Shown here: positions 1 to 8,395 of the stretch, piece by piece
How positions within the stretch are numbered: position 1 is the first letter of the stretch
Layout: every line of letters begins with the position of its first letter
Source: JBCCBV01 sp039033855
GTDB lineage: Bacteria; Planctomycetota; Phycisphaerae; Phycisphaerales; Phycisphaeraceae
DNA: 64,000 nucleotides
Assembly: GCA_039033855.1 (NCBI GenBank)
Contig: JBCCBV010000009.1
Coordinates: 1-64,000 of the forward strand
Direction of reading: 5' to 3'
Notes under the pieces: generated by a model
Seen by the model: only the letters and a program-made list of their open reading frames with translations
Databases searched by the model: none
What the model was told of the DNA's origin: nothing
Made by a program: the position numbers and the translations under genes

Positions 1-1812
1 CACCGGCTCGTCCTCGGCCGTGACGGCGGCGAAGCGCGTGCGCCGCTTGCCCTCGGGCCGTTTGGCGTTCTTGTCGCCGTAGGTCTGCAGCAGCGAATCG
101 ATCTCGCCCCGCACCAGGGCCCATCGCCCAGCGGCGTAGTCGTCCTGGTCGTCGGCGAGCAGGCCGAGCACTTCTTTCAGCCGTGCGTGCCGCTTCTTGA
201 GCTCGTCGAGGATGACCCGGATCTCCAGCCGGGCCAGCCGGTACAGCTTGAGCTCCAGGATGGCGTCGGTCTGCTCGGCGTCGAGGCCTTGGGTGACCTG
301 GATCACCGGCTTGGCCTTGCCACGGCCTTTCTTGATCGGCCGTTTGCCCGCTGCGCTTTTCGGAGCGTCTTCTTCCGGGGCTTCCGAGGGCGGGGGGGCG
401 GGGAAGCGTTCCATCAACCGGCGGGCCGCGTCGGCCTTGCCGTCCGAGGCGCGGATGATGGCGATGACTTCATCGAGCGCATCGAACACCACGCGGAAGC
501 CCTCGAGCATGTGGATGCGCTTGCGCAGCGCGCGCTCTTCGTGCTCGAGCCGCCGGGTCGCCACCTCGTGCCGGAATATCAGGAAGTAGCGCAGCACCTC
601 GGCCAGCCCCAGGCGTTCGGGCCGGCCGACCTCGGGGTTGCCCGTGGGCACCAGGCAGGTCAGGTTGACCGCGAAGCTGTTCTGCAGCGACGTCTGCCGG
701 TACAGGTACGCCATCACCTTGGCGGGGTCGGCGTCTTTCTTGAGCTCCAGGTCGATGCGCACGTCCTCGGCCGACAAATCGCGCACGTCCACCAGCCCGG
801 CCAGCTTGCGCTGCAGCACCACGTCGGCGATCTGCTCGACCAGCTGCGCCTTGTTCACGCCGTAGGGGATCGAGTCGATGGTGACGGTTTGGCTCGACCG
901 CGCGACTTCGCCGTTCTTCCACGTGCCGCGGACCTTGATCGAGCCGTGCCCGGTTTCGTAGATCGCCCGCAGCTCCGTACGCGAGGTCAGCACCTCGCCC
1001 CCGGTGGGGAAGTCCGGGCCCTGGATGGCGTCGTTGGCGATCAGGCTCGATGTGCGCGCGTCGGGCTTGTCCATCAGCTTGAGCAGCGCCCGGCAGACCT
1101 CGCCCAGGTTGTGGGGCGGGATGCTGGTGGCCATGCCCACCGCGATGCCCTGCGCGCCGTTGATCAGCAGCGTCGGCGCCCGGCTGGGCAGCACGACCGG
1201 TTCGGTGCGCTCGTTGTCGTACGTGGCCCGCTCGTGCACGGCGTCCTGGTCGAGCTCGTCGAGCAGCTCGGTGGCGATCGGGCGCAGACGGCACTCGGTG
1301 TACCGGTACGCCGCCGCAGGGTCGGCGTCCATCGAGCCGAAGTTGCCCACGCCCTCGATCAGCGGCTCGCGCAAAACCCACGGCTGGGCCATGCGCACCA
1401 GGGCGTCGTAAATCGCCTGGTCGCCGTGCGGGTGGTACTGGCCCATCACGTCGCCGCACACCGACGCGCACTTGCGCGGCTTGGCGTCCGACGACAACCG
1501 CAGCCGCCACATCGTGTACAGGATCCGCCGCTGCACCGGCTTGAGCCCGTCGCGCACGTCCGGCAGGGCCCGGCTGGTGATCACCGACAGCGCGTAATTC
1601 AGGTACCGCGATCGCGCCGCTTCGTGCAACGGCGTCGGCTCAATGGCCGCGAGCACGCCCCCGCCCCCGGAAGCGCCCCCACCCCCGCGCCCTGAAGCGC
1701 CCTGCGAAGACGCCTTGGGCTTCTCTCCGGCGCCGCCGTCGAACAGCGCGCCCTCGGCCGGGGCCGTGCGTTTTTTCCGAACCCGCTTCTTGACGACCCG
1801 TTTCTTGCCCAA
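1..1812 (-). CDS. gyrA: DNA gyrase/topoisomerase IV subunit A, 3' end off the window
   Basis: Type IIA topoisomerase subunit that cleaves and rejoins DNA together with the B ATPase subunit. The frame reads in from the left edge without a stop, so about 604 N-terminal residues are present and the C-terminal beta-pinwheel is missing. The winged-helix segment (DGLKPVQRRILYTM), the PHGD loop and the active-site stretch AAYRYTECR are visible; the transesterifying Tyr is near residue 171. The best start is TTG at 1812: AAGGAGG lies 8 nt upstream, and an in-frame TGA at 1843-1845 rules out a longer protein. The first 25 residues are strongly Lys/Arg-rich and are followed by a Gly-rich linker. The C-terminal half would be needed to separate GyrA from ParC. 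Confidence 0.93.
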   Translation of the reverse strand, partial: MGKKRVVKKRVRKKRTAPAEGALFDGGAGEKPKASSQGASGRGGGGASGGGGVLAAIEPTPLHEAARSRYLNYALSVITSRALPDVRDGLKPVQRRILYTMWRLRLSSDAKPRKCASVCGDVMGQYHPHGDQAIYDALVRMAQPWVLREPLIEGVGNFGSMDADPAAAYRYTECRLRPIATELLDELDQDAVHERATYDNERTEPVVLPSRAPTLLINGAQGIAVGMATSIPPHNLGEVCRALLKLMDKPDARTSSLIANDAIQGPDFPTGGEVLTSRTELRAIYETGHGSIKVRGTWKNGEVARSSQTVTIDSIPYGVNKAQLVEQIADVVLQRKLAGLVDVRDLSAEDVRIDLELKKDADPAKVMAYLYRQTSLQNSFAVNLTCLVPTGNPEVGRPERLGLAEVLRYFLIFRHEVATRRLEHEERALRKRIHMLEGFRVVFDALDEVIAIIRASDGKADAARRLMERFPAPPPSEAPEEDAPKSAAGKRPIKKGRGKAKPVIQVTQGLDAEQTDAILELKLYRLARLEIRVILDELKKRHARLKEVLGLLADDQDDYAAGRWALVRGEIDSLLQTYGDKNAKRPEGKRRTRFAAVTAEDEPV

Positions 1813-1967
1813 CCGCTCGCCCTCCTTGGCGAAGTTGCGTTCTCATCCCCTCCGGACGCCCCCGGCGCGCGCGCCGAGCTGCGAGTGTACGGCCCGACGA
1901 GCCCGCGATCCGATACGCTCGAATACACACCCGGCCCACGCACGCCAACCCACGCGATTCCACGCCT

Positions 1968-2513
1968 ATGCGCATCCTCGGCATCGACCCCGGGCTCCGA
2001 TTCACCGGCTACGGCGTGGTCGACCTGCCCGTCGCCTCGCCCACGCCCAAGCTGGTCGAGGCCGGCGTGATCAAGCTCAACCCCAAGCAGACCCTCGCCC
2101 AGCGCCTGGTCGTGCTGGATGCGCAACTCACCGAGCTGCTCGGGCGCTTCGCCCCCGCCCGTGTGGCGGTCGAAAAGCTCTACAGCCACTACGCCCACCC
2201 GCGTACGGCCATTTTGATGGGCCATGCCCGCGGGGTCATCCTCTGCGCGGCCGGGCGGGTCGACGCCGAGCTGGTCGATTGGCCCAGCACCGAGGTCAAA
2301 AAGGCCCTCACCGGCCACGGGCACGCCAGCAAGGCCCAGGTCCAGCACGCCGTGGCCGCCCAGATCGGCCTGGCCGAGCCCCCCAGCCCGCCCGACGTGG
2401 CCGACGCCATCGCCATCGCCTGGTGCGACGCCCAGCGCCTGCGTTTCGACCCCGTGGTCGACGCGCCGACGGCCTCCGTGGGTCCGTCTTCGCCCCGAAC
2501 GTCCGCGGGATGA
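1968..2513 (+). CDS. ruvC: Crossover junction endodeoxyribonuclease RuvC
   Basis: Holliday-junction resolvase that nicks two symmetric strands of recombination intermediates, normally together with RuvAB. The 181 residues match the usual family length plus a short Ser/Pro tail. It opens with the RNase H-fold motif MRILGIDPGLRFTGYG. The four catalytic acids appear to be Asp7, Glu69 (VAVEKLYSH), Asp143 and Asp146 (PPDVADAIAIAWC). It is divergent from the topoisomerase gene and followed by a 165-bp gap before the STAS gene. No ruvA or ruvB is adjacent in this window. Confidence 0.95.
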   Translation: MRILGIDPGLRFTGYGVVDLPVASPTPKLVEAGVIKLNPKQTLAQRLVVLDAQLTELLGRFAPARVAVEKLYSHYAHPRTAILMGHARGVILCAAGRVDAELVDWPSTEVKKALTGHGHASKAQVQHAVAAQIGLAEPPSPPDVADAIAIAWCDAQRLRFDPVVDAPTASVGPSSPRTSAG

Positions 2514-2678
2514 TCCGTAGAAAAACCGCCTTGTGATAGGCTCAGCCCCGATCGCCGGACGGCCGCTCAACCCGGCCCCGCCGCCGGCCGATCCCGCTAG
2601 TGCCGGCCGGCCCTGGCTCTGCCCCGGCCGTGCCGACCACAAGCCGTTTCGATTCCCGACCGCCTGCCGAGACCCACC

Positions 2679-3107
2679 GTGAGCGTCATCGAGTTCGACG
2701 AAACCCGCGACGACGGCGTCCGTGTGATCGCCGCCGTCGGCGAACTGTCCGGCACCACGCTCGGCCTGTCCGGCGAAGAGCAACCCCTGGTCCAGGCCCT
2801 GGGCCGCAAGTGGGCCGGCCAGCGCATCGTGCTCGACCTCTCCGAAACCGAATACATCGACTCGGCCGCCATCGGCTGGCTCCTTGACGCCCGCAAGGCC
2901 ACCGTCGCCGCTGGCGGGCGCTTCGTGCTCCAGTCGCCCGCGCCCCGGGTCTTGCAGGTGCTCCAGACGTTGCAGGTCCACCGCGTCCTGCCCATTGGTG
3001 ATTCGCGCGACGCCGCCGCCAAGCTCGCTCTTCAAGACTCAGCCGACGGCGCCCCCGGAACTTCCGGAGCCCCCGGAGCCCCCGGCGCCCCCGGAGCCCC
3101 CGCGTGA
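2679..3107 (+). CDS. STAS-domain protein (anti-sigma antagonist type)
   Basis: A single STAS domain fills residues 1-115. The loop YIDSAAIGWLL places Asp61-Ser62 where SpoIIAA-type antagonists are phosphorylated, so Ser62 may be a switch residue (inference). The last 20 residues are a Gly-Ala-Pro tail written by repeats of the CCCCCGGA type found elsewhere in the window. The GTG start is at 2679. The stop codon overlaps the ATG of the following secretion ATPase (TGATG), so translation is probably coupled. This suggests a regulatory or scaffolding role for that ATPase rather than a classic sigma-factor switch; no kinase or sigma gene is next to it. Confidence 0.8.
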   Translation: MSVIEFDETRDDGVRVIAAVGELSGTTLGLSGEEQPLVQALGRKWAGQRIVLDLSETEYIDSAAIGWLLDARKATVAAGGRFVLQSPAPRVLQVLQTLQVHRVLPIGDSRDAAAKLALQDSADGAPGTSGAPGAPGAPGAPA

Positions 3108-4381
3108 TGACCGAATCGCCCCGCGTCGTCGACGACCGCGCCGCCAACCGCTCGGCACCCCCGCCCGAGCTCGAAGGCCTGACCTCCGAACTCGCCATGA
3201 CCCGGCTGGTCGACCACGCGGCCCAATGCGGCGCCAGCGACCTGTTCCTGCTGTCCAACCGCGACTACCTGTCGATTCAGATGCGACGGCTCGGGCTCAT
3301 CGAACCCGTGGCCATCGTTTCGCCCGACCGCGGCAAGGCCATGATCCAGCACCTCAAGGCCGAGGCCGGCATGGACGTCGCCGAGCTCCGCCGACCCGCC
3401 GACGGACGCTGGCTCTACGAGCTCGACCCCACCGCCGATGACGCCGAGCCCGACACCATCGACCTGCGCATCAGCACCCTGCCCACCCTCTACGGCGAGG
3501 ACATGACCCTCCGCCTGCTGTCGCGCGAGCACGGACTGTTCGACCTGGCCGACCTGGGCATGACCGCCGCCGAGCTCCAAACCTACAAACGCATGGTCCA
3601 CTCGCCCGGCGGGCTCATCCTCTGCACCGGGCCCACCGCCTCGGGCAAGTCGGCCACGCTGTACGCCACCCTGCGCGCCCTCAACGACCAGCAGCGCAAG
3701 ATCAACACCATCGAAGACCCGGTCGAGTTCGCCGTCGAAGGCCTGCGCCAAAGCCAGGCCCACCCCGGGATCGGTCTCGATTTTTCGAGGCTGTTGCGCT
3801 CGGTCCTCCGCCAATCGCCCGACGTGATCATGATCGGCGAGATCCGCGACGCCGAAACCGCCCAGACCGCCGTCCGGGCCGCCAACTCCGGCCACTTGGT
3901 GCTGTCGACCCTCCACGCCCCCGTGGCCGACGCCGCCGTCGAATCGCTCCGCGGCCTGGGCGTGCCCAACCACTTCCTGGCCTCGGCCCTGCGCGGCGTC
4001 GTGACCCAGCGCCTGGTCCGCACGCTCGACCCCGAAGCCCGCATCAGCTTCGACCTGGACCACGCCCCGCAGGTCTTCGAGTCGGTCCGCCAAAAGCTCG
4101 CGCCCGGCGAGGGCGAAAAGCTCTACGCCCCCGACCCCGCCAAGGGCCCCGCCGCCTACGCGGGCCGCACCGGCGTGTTCGAGGTGATGGAGGTCGACCC
4201 CACCCTCCGCCGGCTCATCGCTGACGCCGCCGACGCCGACCGCATCCGCCAGGCCGCCATCGACAACGGCATGACGCCGTTTCGCGACAACGCGTTGGTG
4301 AAGGTCGCCCAGGGCAAGACCAGCATCGAAGAGGTCTACCGCGTCATCCCCTCCGAATACCTCCACGACGGTTCGCCCTGA
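3107..4381 (+). CDS. Short GspE/PilB-type secretion ATPase
   Basis: Hexameric motor ATPase of the type II secretion/type IV pilus family. Motifs in order: Walker A GPTASGKS (175-182), Asp box TIEDPVE (201-207), Walker B IMIGEIRD (241-248) and His box STLHA (267-271). At 424 residues it lacks the N-terminal GspE/PilB domain, and I find no CxxC pairs where most family members carry a tetracysteine zinc motif; that region reads RTLDPEARISFDLDHAPQ. The Walker A Gly-to-Ala change (GPTASGKS rather than GPTGSGKT) is unusual. The ATG at 3107 overlaps the STAS stop codon. PilT-like retraction ATPases also lack the zinc motif, but the IEDPVEF and GEIRDAETA sequences fit GspE/PilB better. Confidence 0.87.
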   Translation: MTESPRVVDDRAANRSAPPPELEGLTSELAMTRLVDHAAQCGASDLFLLSNRDYLSIQMRRLGLIEPVAIVSPDRGKAMIQHLKAEAGMDVAELRRPADGRWLYELDPTADDAEPDTIDLRISTLPTLYGEDMTLRLLSREHGLFDLADLGMTAAELQTYKRMVHSPGGLILCTGPTASGKSATLYATLRALNDQQRKINTIEDPVEFAVEGLRQSQAHPGIGLDFSRLLRSVLRQSPDVIMIGEIRDAETAQTAVRAANSGHLVLSTLHAPVADAAVESLRGLGVPNHFLASALRGVVTQRLVRTLDPEARISFDLDHAPQVFESVRQKLAPGEGEKLYAPDPAKGPAAYAGRTGVFEVMEVDPTLRRLIADAADADRIRQAAIDNGMTPFRDNALVKVAQGKTSIEEVYRVIPSEYLHDGSP

Positions 4382-4424
4382 AGCGACGCGGAGGCCTAAC
4401 GGTCTTCGAGAGCCTTGGTCTCTG

Positions 4425-4475
4425 CACCCTCTCCTCGCGGGAGAGGGTGGTTCGATGTGCGCAAGCCATCGAACC
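4425..4475. repeat. Double hairpin, REP-like intergenic element
   Basis: Two adjacent perfect hairpins lie in the gap between the ATPase and glycosyltransferase genes. The first pairs CACCCTCTCC (4425-4434) with GGAGAGGGTG (4440-4449) around a 5-nt loop. The second pairs GGTTCGATG (4449-4457) with CATCGAACC (4467-4475) around a 9-nt loop. No T-run follows, so this is not a standard intrinsic terminator. The layout resembles dispersed REP-type elements, but no second copy is in the window. Confidence 0.6.
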
Positions 4476-4529
4476 GGGTGAGGGCCTCGGACGTTCAGCC
4501 AGCAGACGTGCCCCCGCCCTGTGGCCGGT

Positions 4530-4535
4530 TACCCT
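4530..4535 (+). promoter_or_regulatory. Candidate -10 hexamer TACCCT of a leaderless start
   Basis: TACCCT sits 6 nt before GTG 4542 of the glycosyltransferase and no Shine-Dalgarno is present. The spacing fits a -10 box whose transcript begins at the start codon. It is one of a set of such sites in this window. Confidence 0.5.
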
Positions 4536-4541
4536 CCCGCC

Positions 4542-5711
4542 GTGCGTACCTGCCTCTTCACCCCCAACTTCCTCCCGGCGTTTGGCGGCGCCGAGCGCAT
4601 GGCCGACGCCATCGTCCGCGGCCTGCTCGATCGTGGGCATGAGGTCTCGGTTCTGGCCCAGCAGCCCGAGCGCGGCCAGCCCGAGCCGGACCTCCCGTAC
4701 CCCGTCCGCCGATACCGCCGGCCCCCCGCTCAACACCTCTGGCCCGAGCTTCTGGCCGGCCCGCTGCGCGCCTGGCGCCGAGAGAACCCCTTCGACGTCA
4801 TTCTCGCTTTTTACGCCTACCCCAACGGCTACGCCGCCAGCGTCGCCCGCAAGCACCTGCCCGGCGTCAAGGTCGTGGTCAGCCCCCGCGGCGGCGACCT
4901 GTACCCCCATTTCCACGCCCTGCGCAAGCCGCGCGTGCGCTCCGTGGTCGCCAAGGGCTACGCCCGCGCCGACCGCATCGTGGCCGTCAGCCGGTGGACC
5001 GTCCGACGGATCGGCGAAGTCACCGGCCTGCCTTCTCAAGAACTCCCGCCCGTCGATCACGCGCCCAACGGCCTCGACCTCCGCGCCTTCGACCAAGCGC
5101 TTGAAGACGCCCGCGACCACCCGCCGCTGCTAGACGGCCCGTTCCTGCTCCAGCTCTCGCGCCTGCACGCGGTCAAACAGCACGTGCTGACGCTCCAGGC
5201 CATGGCCCGGATCAAACCAGACCTCGAAACCTCGCGCATGCGCCTGGCGATCGTGGGCGACGGGCCCGAAGAGCCCGCCCTGCGCAAGCTGACCGGGCAG
5301 CTCGGCCTGACCGAGCGCGTGGCGTTCCTGGGCCGACGCACCGGCGCCGACAAGATGTGGCTGCTCGGCCGGGCCCACGCCATGGTCGCCCCCAGCCGCG
5401 AAGAGGGCATGCCCTCGGCCGTGCTCGAAGGCCTCGCCGCCGGCCTGCCCGTGGTGGCCAGCGACATCGAGCCGCATCGCGAGGCGATTAACGACTCCGA
5501 CCTGCCCGACGCCGACGTTTCAGACGACCGCTCGCCCGGGCTGTTCTTCGCGTCGGGCGACGCCGGCAAGCTGGCCGTGCAGTTGGTGCGCGTCTTGAAA
5601 GAGGACAACGGCCCGCGCGTCGCCGCCGCGCTCGAGCGCCGCAAGCGCTACGACCTGCCCATCATGCTCGACGCCTACGACCGCGCGCTGCGCGCCGCCG
5701 TGGCGGAGTAA
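4542..5711 (+). CDS. GT4-family glycosyltransferase
   Basis: GT-B fold glycosyltransferase, probably transferring a nucleotide-activated sugar to a polysaccharide or lipid acceptor at the membrane. The N-terminal acceptor domain starts TCLFTPNFLPAFGGAERM, and the Gly-Gly-Ala turn is typical of GT4. The C-terminal donor domain carries LQLSRLHAVKQ, IVGDGPEEPALR and SREEGMPSAVLEGLAAG, the last being the EX7E region. An in-frame GTG at 4521 would add seven residues. I prefer GTG 4542 because TACCCT lies 6 nt upstream and the first beta strand then begins immediately. It stands alone, with no sugar-pathway neighbours. Confidence 0.88.
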   Translation: MRTCLFTPNFLPAFGGAERMADAIVRGLLDRGHEVSVLAQQPERGQPEPDLPYPVRRYRRPPAQHLWPELLAGPLRAWRRENPFDVILAFYAYPNGYAASVARKHLPGVKVVVSPRGGDLYPHFHALRKPRVRSVVAKGYARADRIVAVSRWTVRRIGEVTGLPSQELPPVDHAPNGLDLRAFDQALEDARDHPPLLDGPFLLQLSRLHAVKQHVLTLQAMARIKPDLETSRMRLAIVGDGPEEPALRKLTGQLGLTERVAFLGRRTGADKMWLLGRAHAMVAPSREEGMPSAVLEGLAAGLPVVASDIEPHREAINDSDLPDADVSDDRSPGLFFASGDAGKLAVQLVRVLKEDNGPRVAAALERRKRYDLPIMLDAYDRALRAAVAE

Positions 5712-5760
5712 CGCGCCGTCGCGCATCGACGCCTGATCGTCGTGCTTGTTTCTCTAGGGG

Positions 5761-7287
5761 TCACCACCCACGCGTGGCGTCGAGCACGCACTGGTTCACC
5801 CGCGCCTCGAACGCCTGCCGGGCCGAACGCTCGGTCACCAGCACGCCGGCCAGCACGTCTTCTTCCACGCTCGCCAGGCCGTCGGTGACCGCGCTGAGCG
5901 CCCGCCCGACGCGTTCGAGCCCCCGCCGGTTCCGCGCGTTGTCCAGCGTGGTCAGCAGGTCGATCTGCCAACGCCCATCGTGCCGACGCATCAGCACCAG
6001 CCGGCCGCCCTCGCCCCGCAGCCGCACTCGGGCCACGTCGCCCAGCACGTTTACCTGGGCCTGCGCGATGGCCGCGCCGTCCCACAGCCGGTCGCCAATC
6101 GCCAGAGACCGCCCGAGCGGCCCCACCAGCTGCCGACGCAGATAATCCGAGTTGTACGGGTGAGCACTGGTGATCGGCCGGCCGAACGCCGCCCGCGCCG
6201 ACGCGTCGAGCTTGCCGATCGCCTCCAGGTTGTCCAGCACCGCGGTGCGCACCTCGATAAGTTCTCGCTCGGGCAAGAAGTACGCCTCGGCCTCGGCCCG
6301 GTCGCCCCGGCGGAGCGCCGACATCGTGGCGGCCAGCACCTCTTGCGGCGACGCGTCCGGCCCCGCAGACAACTCCACGTCCCCCGCGCGCCCGCCCCGG
6401 TGGCCCGCCGCCCGGGCTTGTTCACGCCGCTCGGCCTCGGCTTCGCGCTCGGCCTCAGCCTGACGCTCCAGCGCACGTCGGCGTTGCTGACGCAGGAACG
6501 CCCGGGTCTGGTCCGACTCGGCCGTCCGCGGGCCGGCCCACACGCGCGGGCGCGGCTCCGGGCCCCGGTTGCGTGCCTTGCGCAACCCTTCGCGCAGCTC
6601 GGCCATGGATTCGTCGAGCAGCTCGGACAGCACCGCCACCGATTCGCCCCCGTTGTGGATACGCGTCCGCCGTTGCGTGCGGTACACCTCGGCCGACGTC
6701 AGCCCAACGTTCTGATAGTTCGGCAGCACCAGCGGGCCGACCCGAACCGACAGCGTCATCGTCGACGCCACCGGCCCGTTGATCCCCTGCGCCCGCGGCG
6801 CCACGTCGTACTCCACCACCACCGTGTAGCCCACGCCGACACGCTTGACGGTTTCGCTGAAGTCCGGGTGGTTGTCGAACACCTCGACGCCCAGCTTGCG
6901 CAGCCGGGCCGAAGCGTCCAGCCGGATGTCCCGCCGGTTGATCCCCAGCGCCTTGAGCTGCCCGTCGATCCGCGGCGCCTGCGCCGACGGCTCCATGGCC
7001 ATCAAGATCACCGGCCAGTCCATCAACTCGCCCAGCACGTGCGGCGTCTCGGCCCGACCGGCCGGGAACAACAGCGCCAACCGGTCGTTGTCGGCGGCCA
7101 CGTTGCGCTCCCGGGTTTGCGCCTGGGCAGGCGTCGTCGCCACCGCCGAAAGTCCCAACGCGAGCCCCAGCCCCATCCCGAGCGCCCGCCAACGCGGATG
7201 TCGTGGGTGACGCACCGATCGCCGCGCAGATCGCAAAGCAAACCGTCGCGCGGATCGTTGCGCAGGTCTTCGTATAGATCGATGCAT
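5761..7287 (-). CDS. Secreted protein of unknown function
   Basis: I do not recognise this 508-residue protein. ATG 7287 is preceded by AAGGAG. The first 37 residues are Arg-rich and internally repetitive, followed by a hydrophobic segment (MGLGLALGLSAVATTP) and an AQAQ cleavage-like site, so export is likely. Residues 60-210 form a mixed alpha/beta region. Residues about 235-300 are charged (RQQRRRALERQAEAEREAEAE) and probably helical or coiled coil. The C-terminal part (GRWQIDLLTTLDNARN) resembles the repeated short domains of lineage-specific exported proteins with an NTF2-like feel, which is weak inference. It is convergent with the glycosyltransferase gene. Confidence 0.75.
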   Translation of the reverse strand: MHRSIRRPAQRSARRFALRSARRSVRHPRHPRWRALGMGLGLALGLSAVATTPAQAQTRERNVAADNDRLALLFPAGRAETPHVLGELMDWPVILMAMEPSAQAPRIDGQLKALGINRRDIRLDASARLRKLGVEVFDNHPDFSETVKRVGVGYTVVVEYDVAPRAQGINGPVASTMTLSVRVGPLVLPNYQNVGLTSAEVYRTQRRTRIHNGGESVAVLSELLDESMAELREGLRKARNRGPEPRPRVWAGPRTAESDQTRAFLRQQRRRALERQAEAEREAEAERREQARAAGHRGGRAGDVELSAGPDASPQEVLAATMSALRRGDRAEAEAYFLPERELIEVRTAVLDNLEAIGKLDASARAAFGRPITSAHPYNSDYLRRQLVGPLGRSLAIGDRLWDGAAIAQAQVNVLGDVARVRLRGEGGRLVLMRRHDGRWQIDLLTTLDNARNRRGLERVGRALSAVTDGLASVEEDVLAGVLVTERSARQAFEARVNQCVLDATRGW

Positions 7288-7477
7288 CGCTCGCTCCTTC
7301 GCCGGATATAGAGTGCACGCCGAGCCGACCGGGGCCGCCCGGCAACGGTTCAGACGCCGTGAACCGCTCGCAGATTACCGCCATGCCTGTCGCCCGGCGC
7401 CGCCAGCGCGCCCCGCATACCCTCCCGCCTACTTCGGGCCCTGGCTCGAACACGCCCCCGACACGCGGAGCCTTGAC

Positions 7478-8338
7478 GTGACCGAAGCCCCCGCCCCCGC
7501 CCCCGGAAACACGCGAACCGCTGCGCCCGGCGCGCAAGACCTCGCCGACGACCTGGCCGTGGCCCTCGCCGCCGCCGAGGCGGGCATGGCCGAGGCCCGG
7601 CGCCTCTATCACCACGCCGAGGTCCAGCACAAAGACGACGGCAGCGAAGTCACCGCCGCCGACCTCGCCGCCGAAACCGCCATCCGCAAGGTCCTCCAGG
7701 AAGCCCGCCCGCAAGACACCCTCGTCGGCGAAGAGTTCGGCGGGACCCTCGGCGACGGCCGTCAATGGATCGTCGACCCCATCGACGGGACCACTTGCTT
7801 CGCCCTGGGCCTGCCCACCTTCGGCACGCTCGTCGGCCTGGCCATCGACGGCGAGCCCGTCGTCGGCGTCATCGGCGCGCCCGTCACCGGCGAGCTCACC
7901 TACGCCCACCAAGGCGGCGGGTGCCATTGGCGCGCCAACTTAAGCGCCGCTCCCCAGCCCGTGCGCGTACGGCCGGTTGAAAGTCTCGAAGACGCCTGGG
8001 TCGCCGCCGCCGGGCCCAACGGCGCCAACAAGCGCCACAAAGACGCGCTCACGCATCGTTTCGATGCAATTCTCAAGAAAGCCGGCCGGTTCCGCTACAT
8101 CGGCGATTGCACCCAGCACGCCCTGCTCTGCCGGGGCAAGGTCGACCTGGTGCTCGACACCGAGATGTCGCCCTGGGACATCGCCGCGCTCGTAACGCCC
8201 CTGCGCGAGTCCGGCGCCAGCGTGGTTGGCGTGGATGGCGGGGCGGGGCCGATCCTCACCGCCGGCGGGATCGTCGCGGCCTCTTCCCCGGCGCTACTCG
8301 AACAAGCGATGAGCCTGCTCCCCCCGCGTCAGGCCTAA
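7478..8338 (+). CDS. Inositol-monophosphatase family phosphatase, HisN-like
   Basis: Mg2+-dependent phosphatase of the IMPase superfamily. Metal ligands are visible at Glu85-Glu86 (LVGEEFG) and in WIVDPIDGTTCF (Asp100, Asp103), with the C-terminal MSPWDIAALVTPL motif. That MSPWDIAAL form is typical of histidinol-phosphatases of the HisN type, so the substrate may be histidinol phosphate; inositol phosphate or 3'-phosphoadenosine 5'-phosphate cannot be excluded. The reading frame is open 165 nt further upstream, but the family fold begins after GTG 7478, giving 286 residues. The first 18 residues are a Pro/Ala-rich stretch written by CCCCCG repeats. Confidence 0.87.
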   Translation: MTEAPAPAPGNTRTAAPGAQDLADDLAVALAAAEAGMAEARRLYHHAEVQHKDDGSEVTAADLAAETAIRKVLQEARPQDTLVGEEFGGTLGDGRQWIVDPIDGTTCFALGLPTFGTLVGLAIDGEPVVGVIGAPVTGELTYAHQGGGCHWRANLSAAPQPVRVRPVESLEDAWVAAAGPNGANKRHKDALTHRFDAILKKAGRFRYIGDCTQHALLCRGKVDLVLDTEMSPWDIAALVTPLRESGASVVGVDGGAGPILTAGGIVAASSPALLEQAMSLLPPRQA

Positions 8339-8395
8339 CGCCGACGGCGCGTCGCCATCAGCCAGGCGAAACTCAGCAGCGCTGCGCTGGCCGCA

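Noticed and set aside
3104..3109. GTG at 3104 as start of the secretion ATPase
   Set aside because: ATG 3107 is in frame, one codon later and in the classic TGATG overlap.
5727..5742. Small hairpin CGACG/CGTCG before TGCTTGTTTCTC, between convergent genes
   Set aside because: A 5-bp stem and a broken T-run are too weak to call a terminator.
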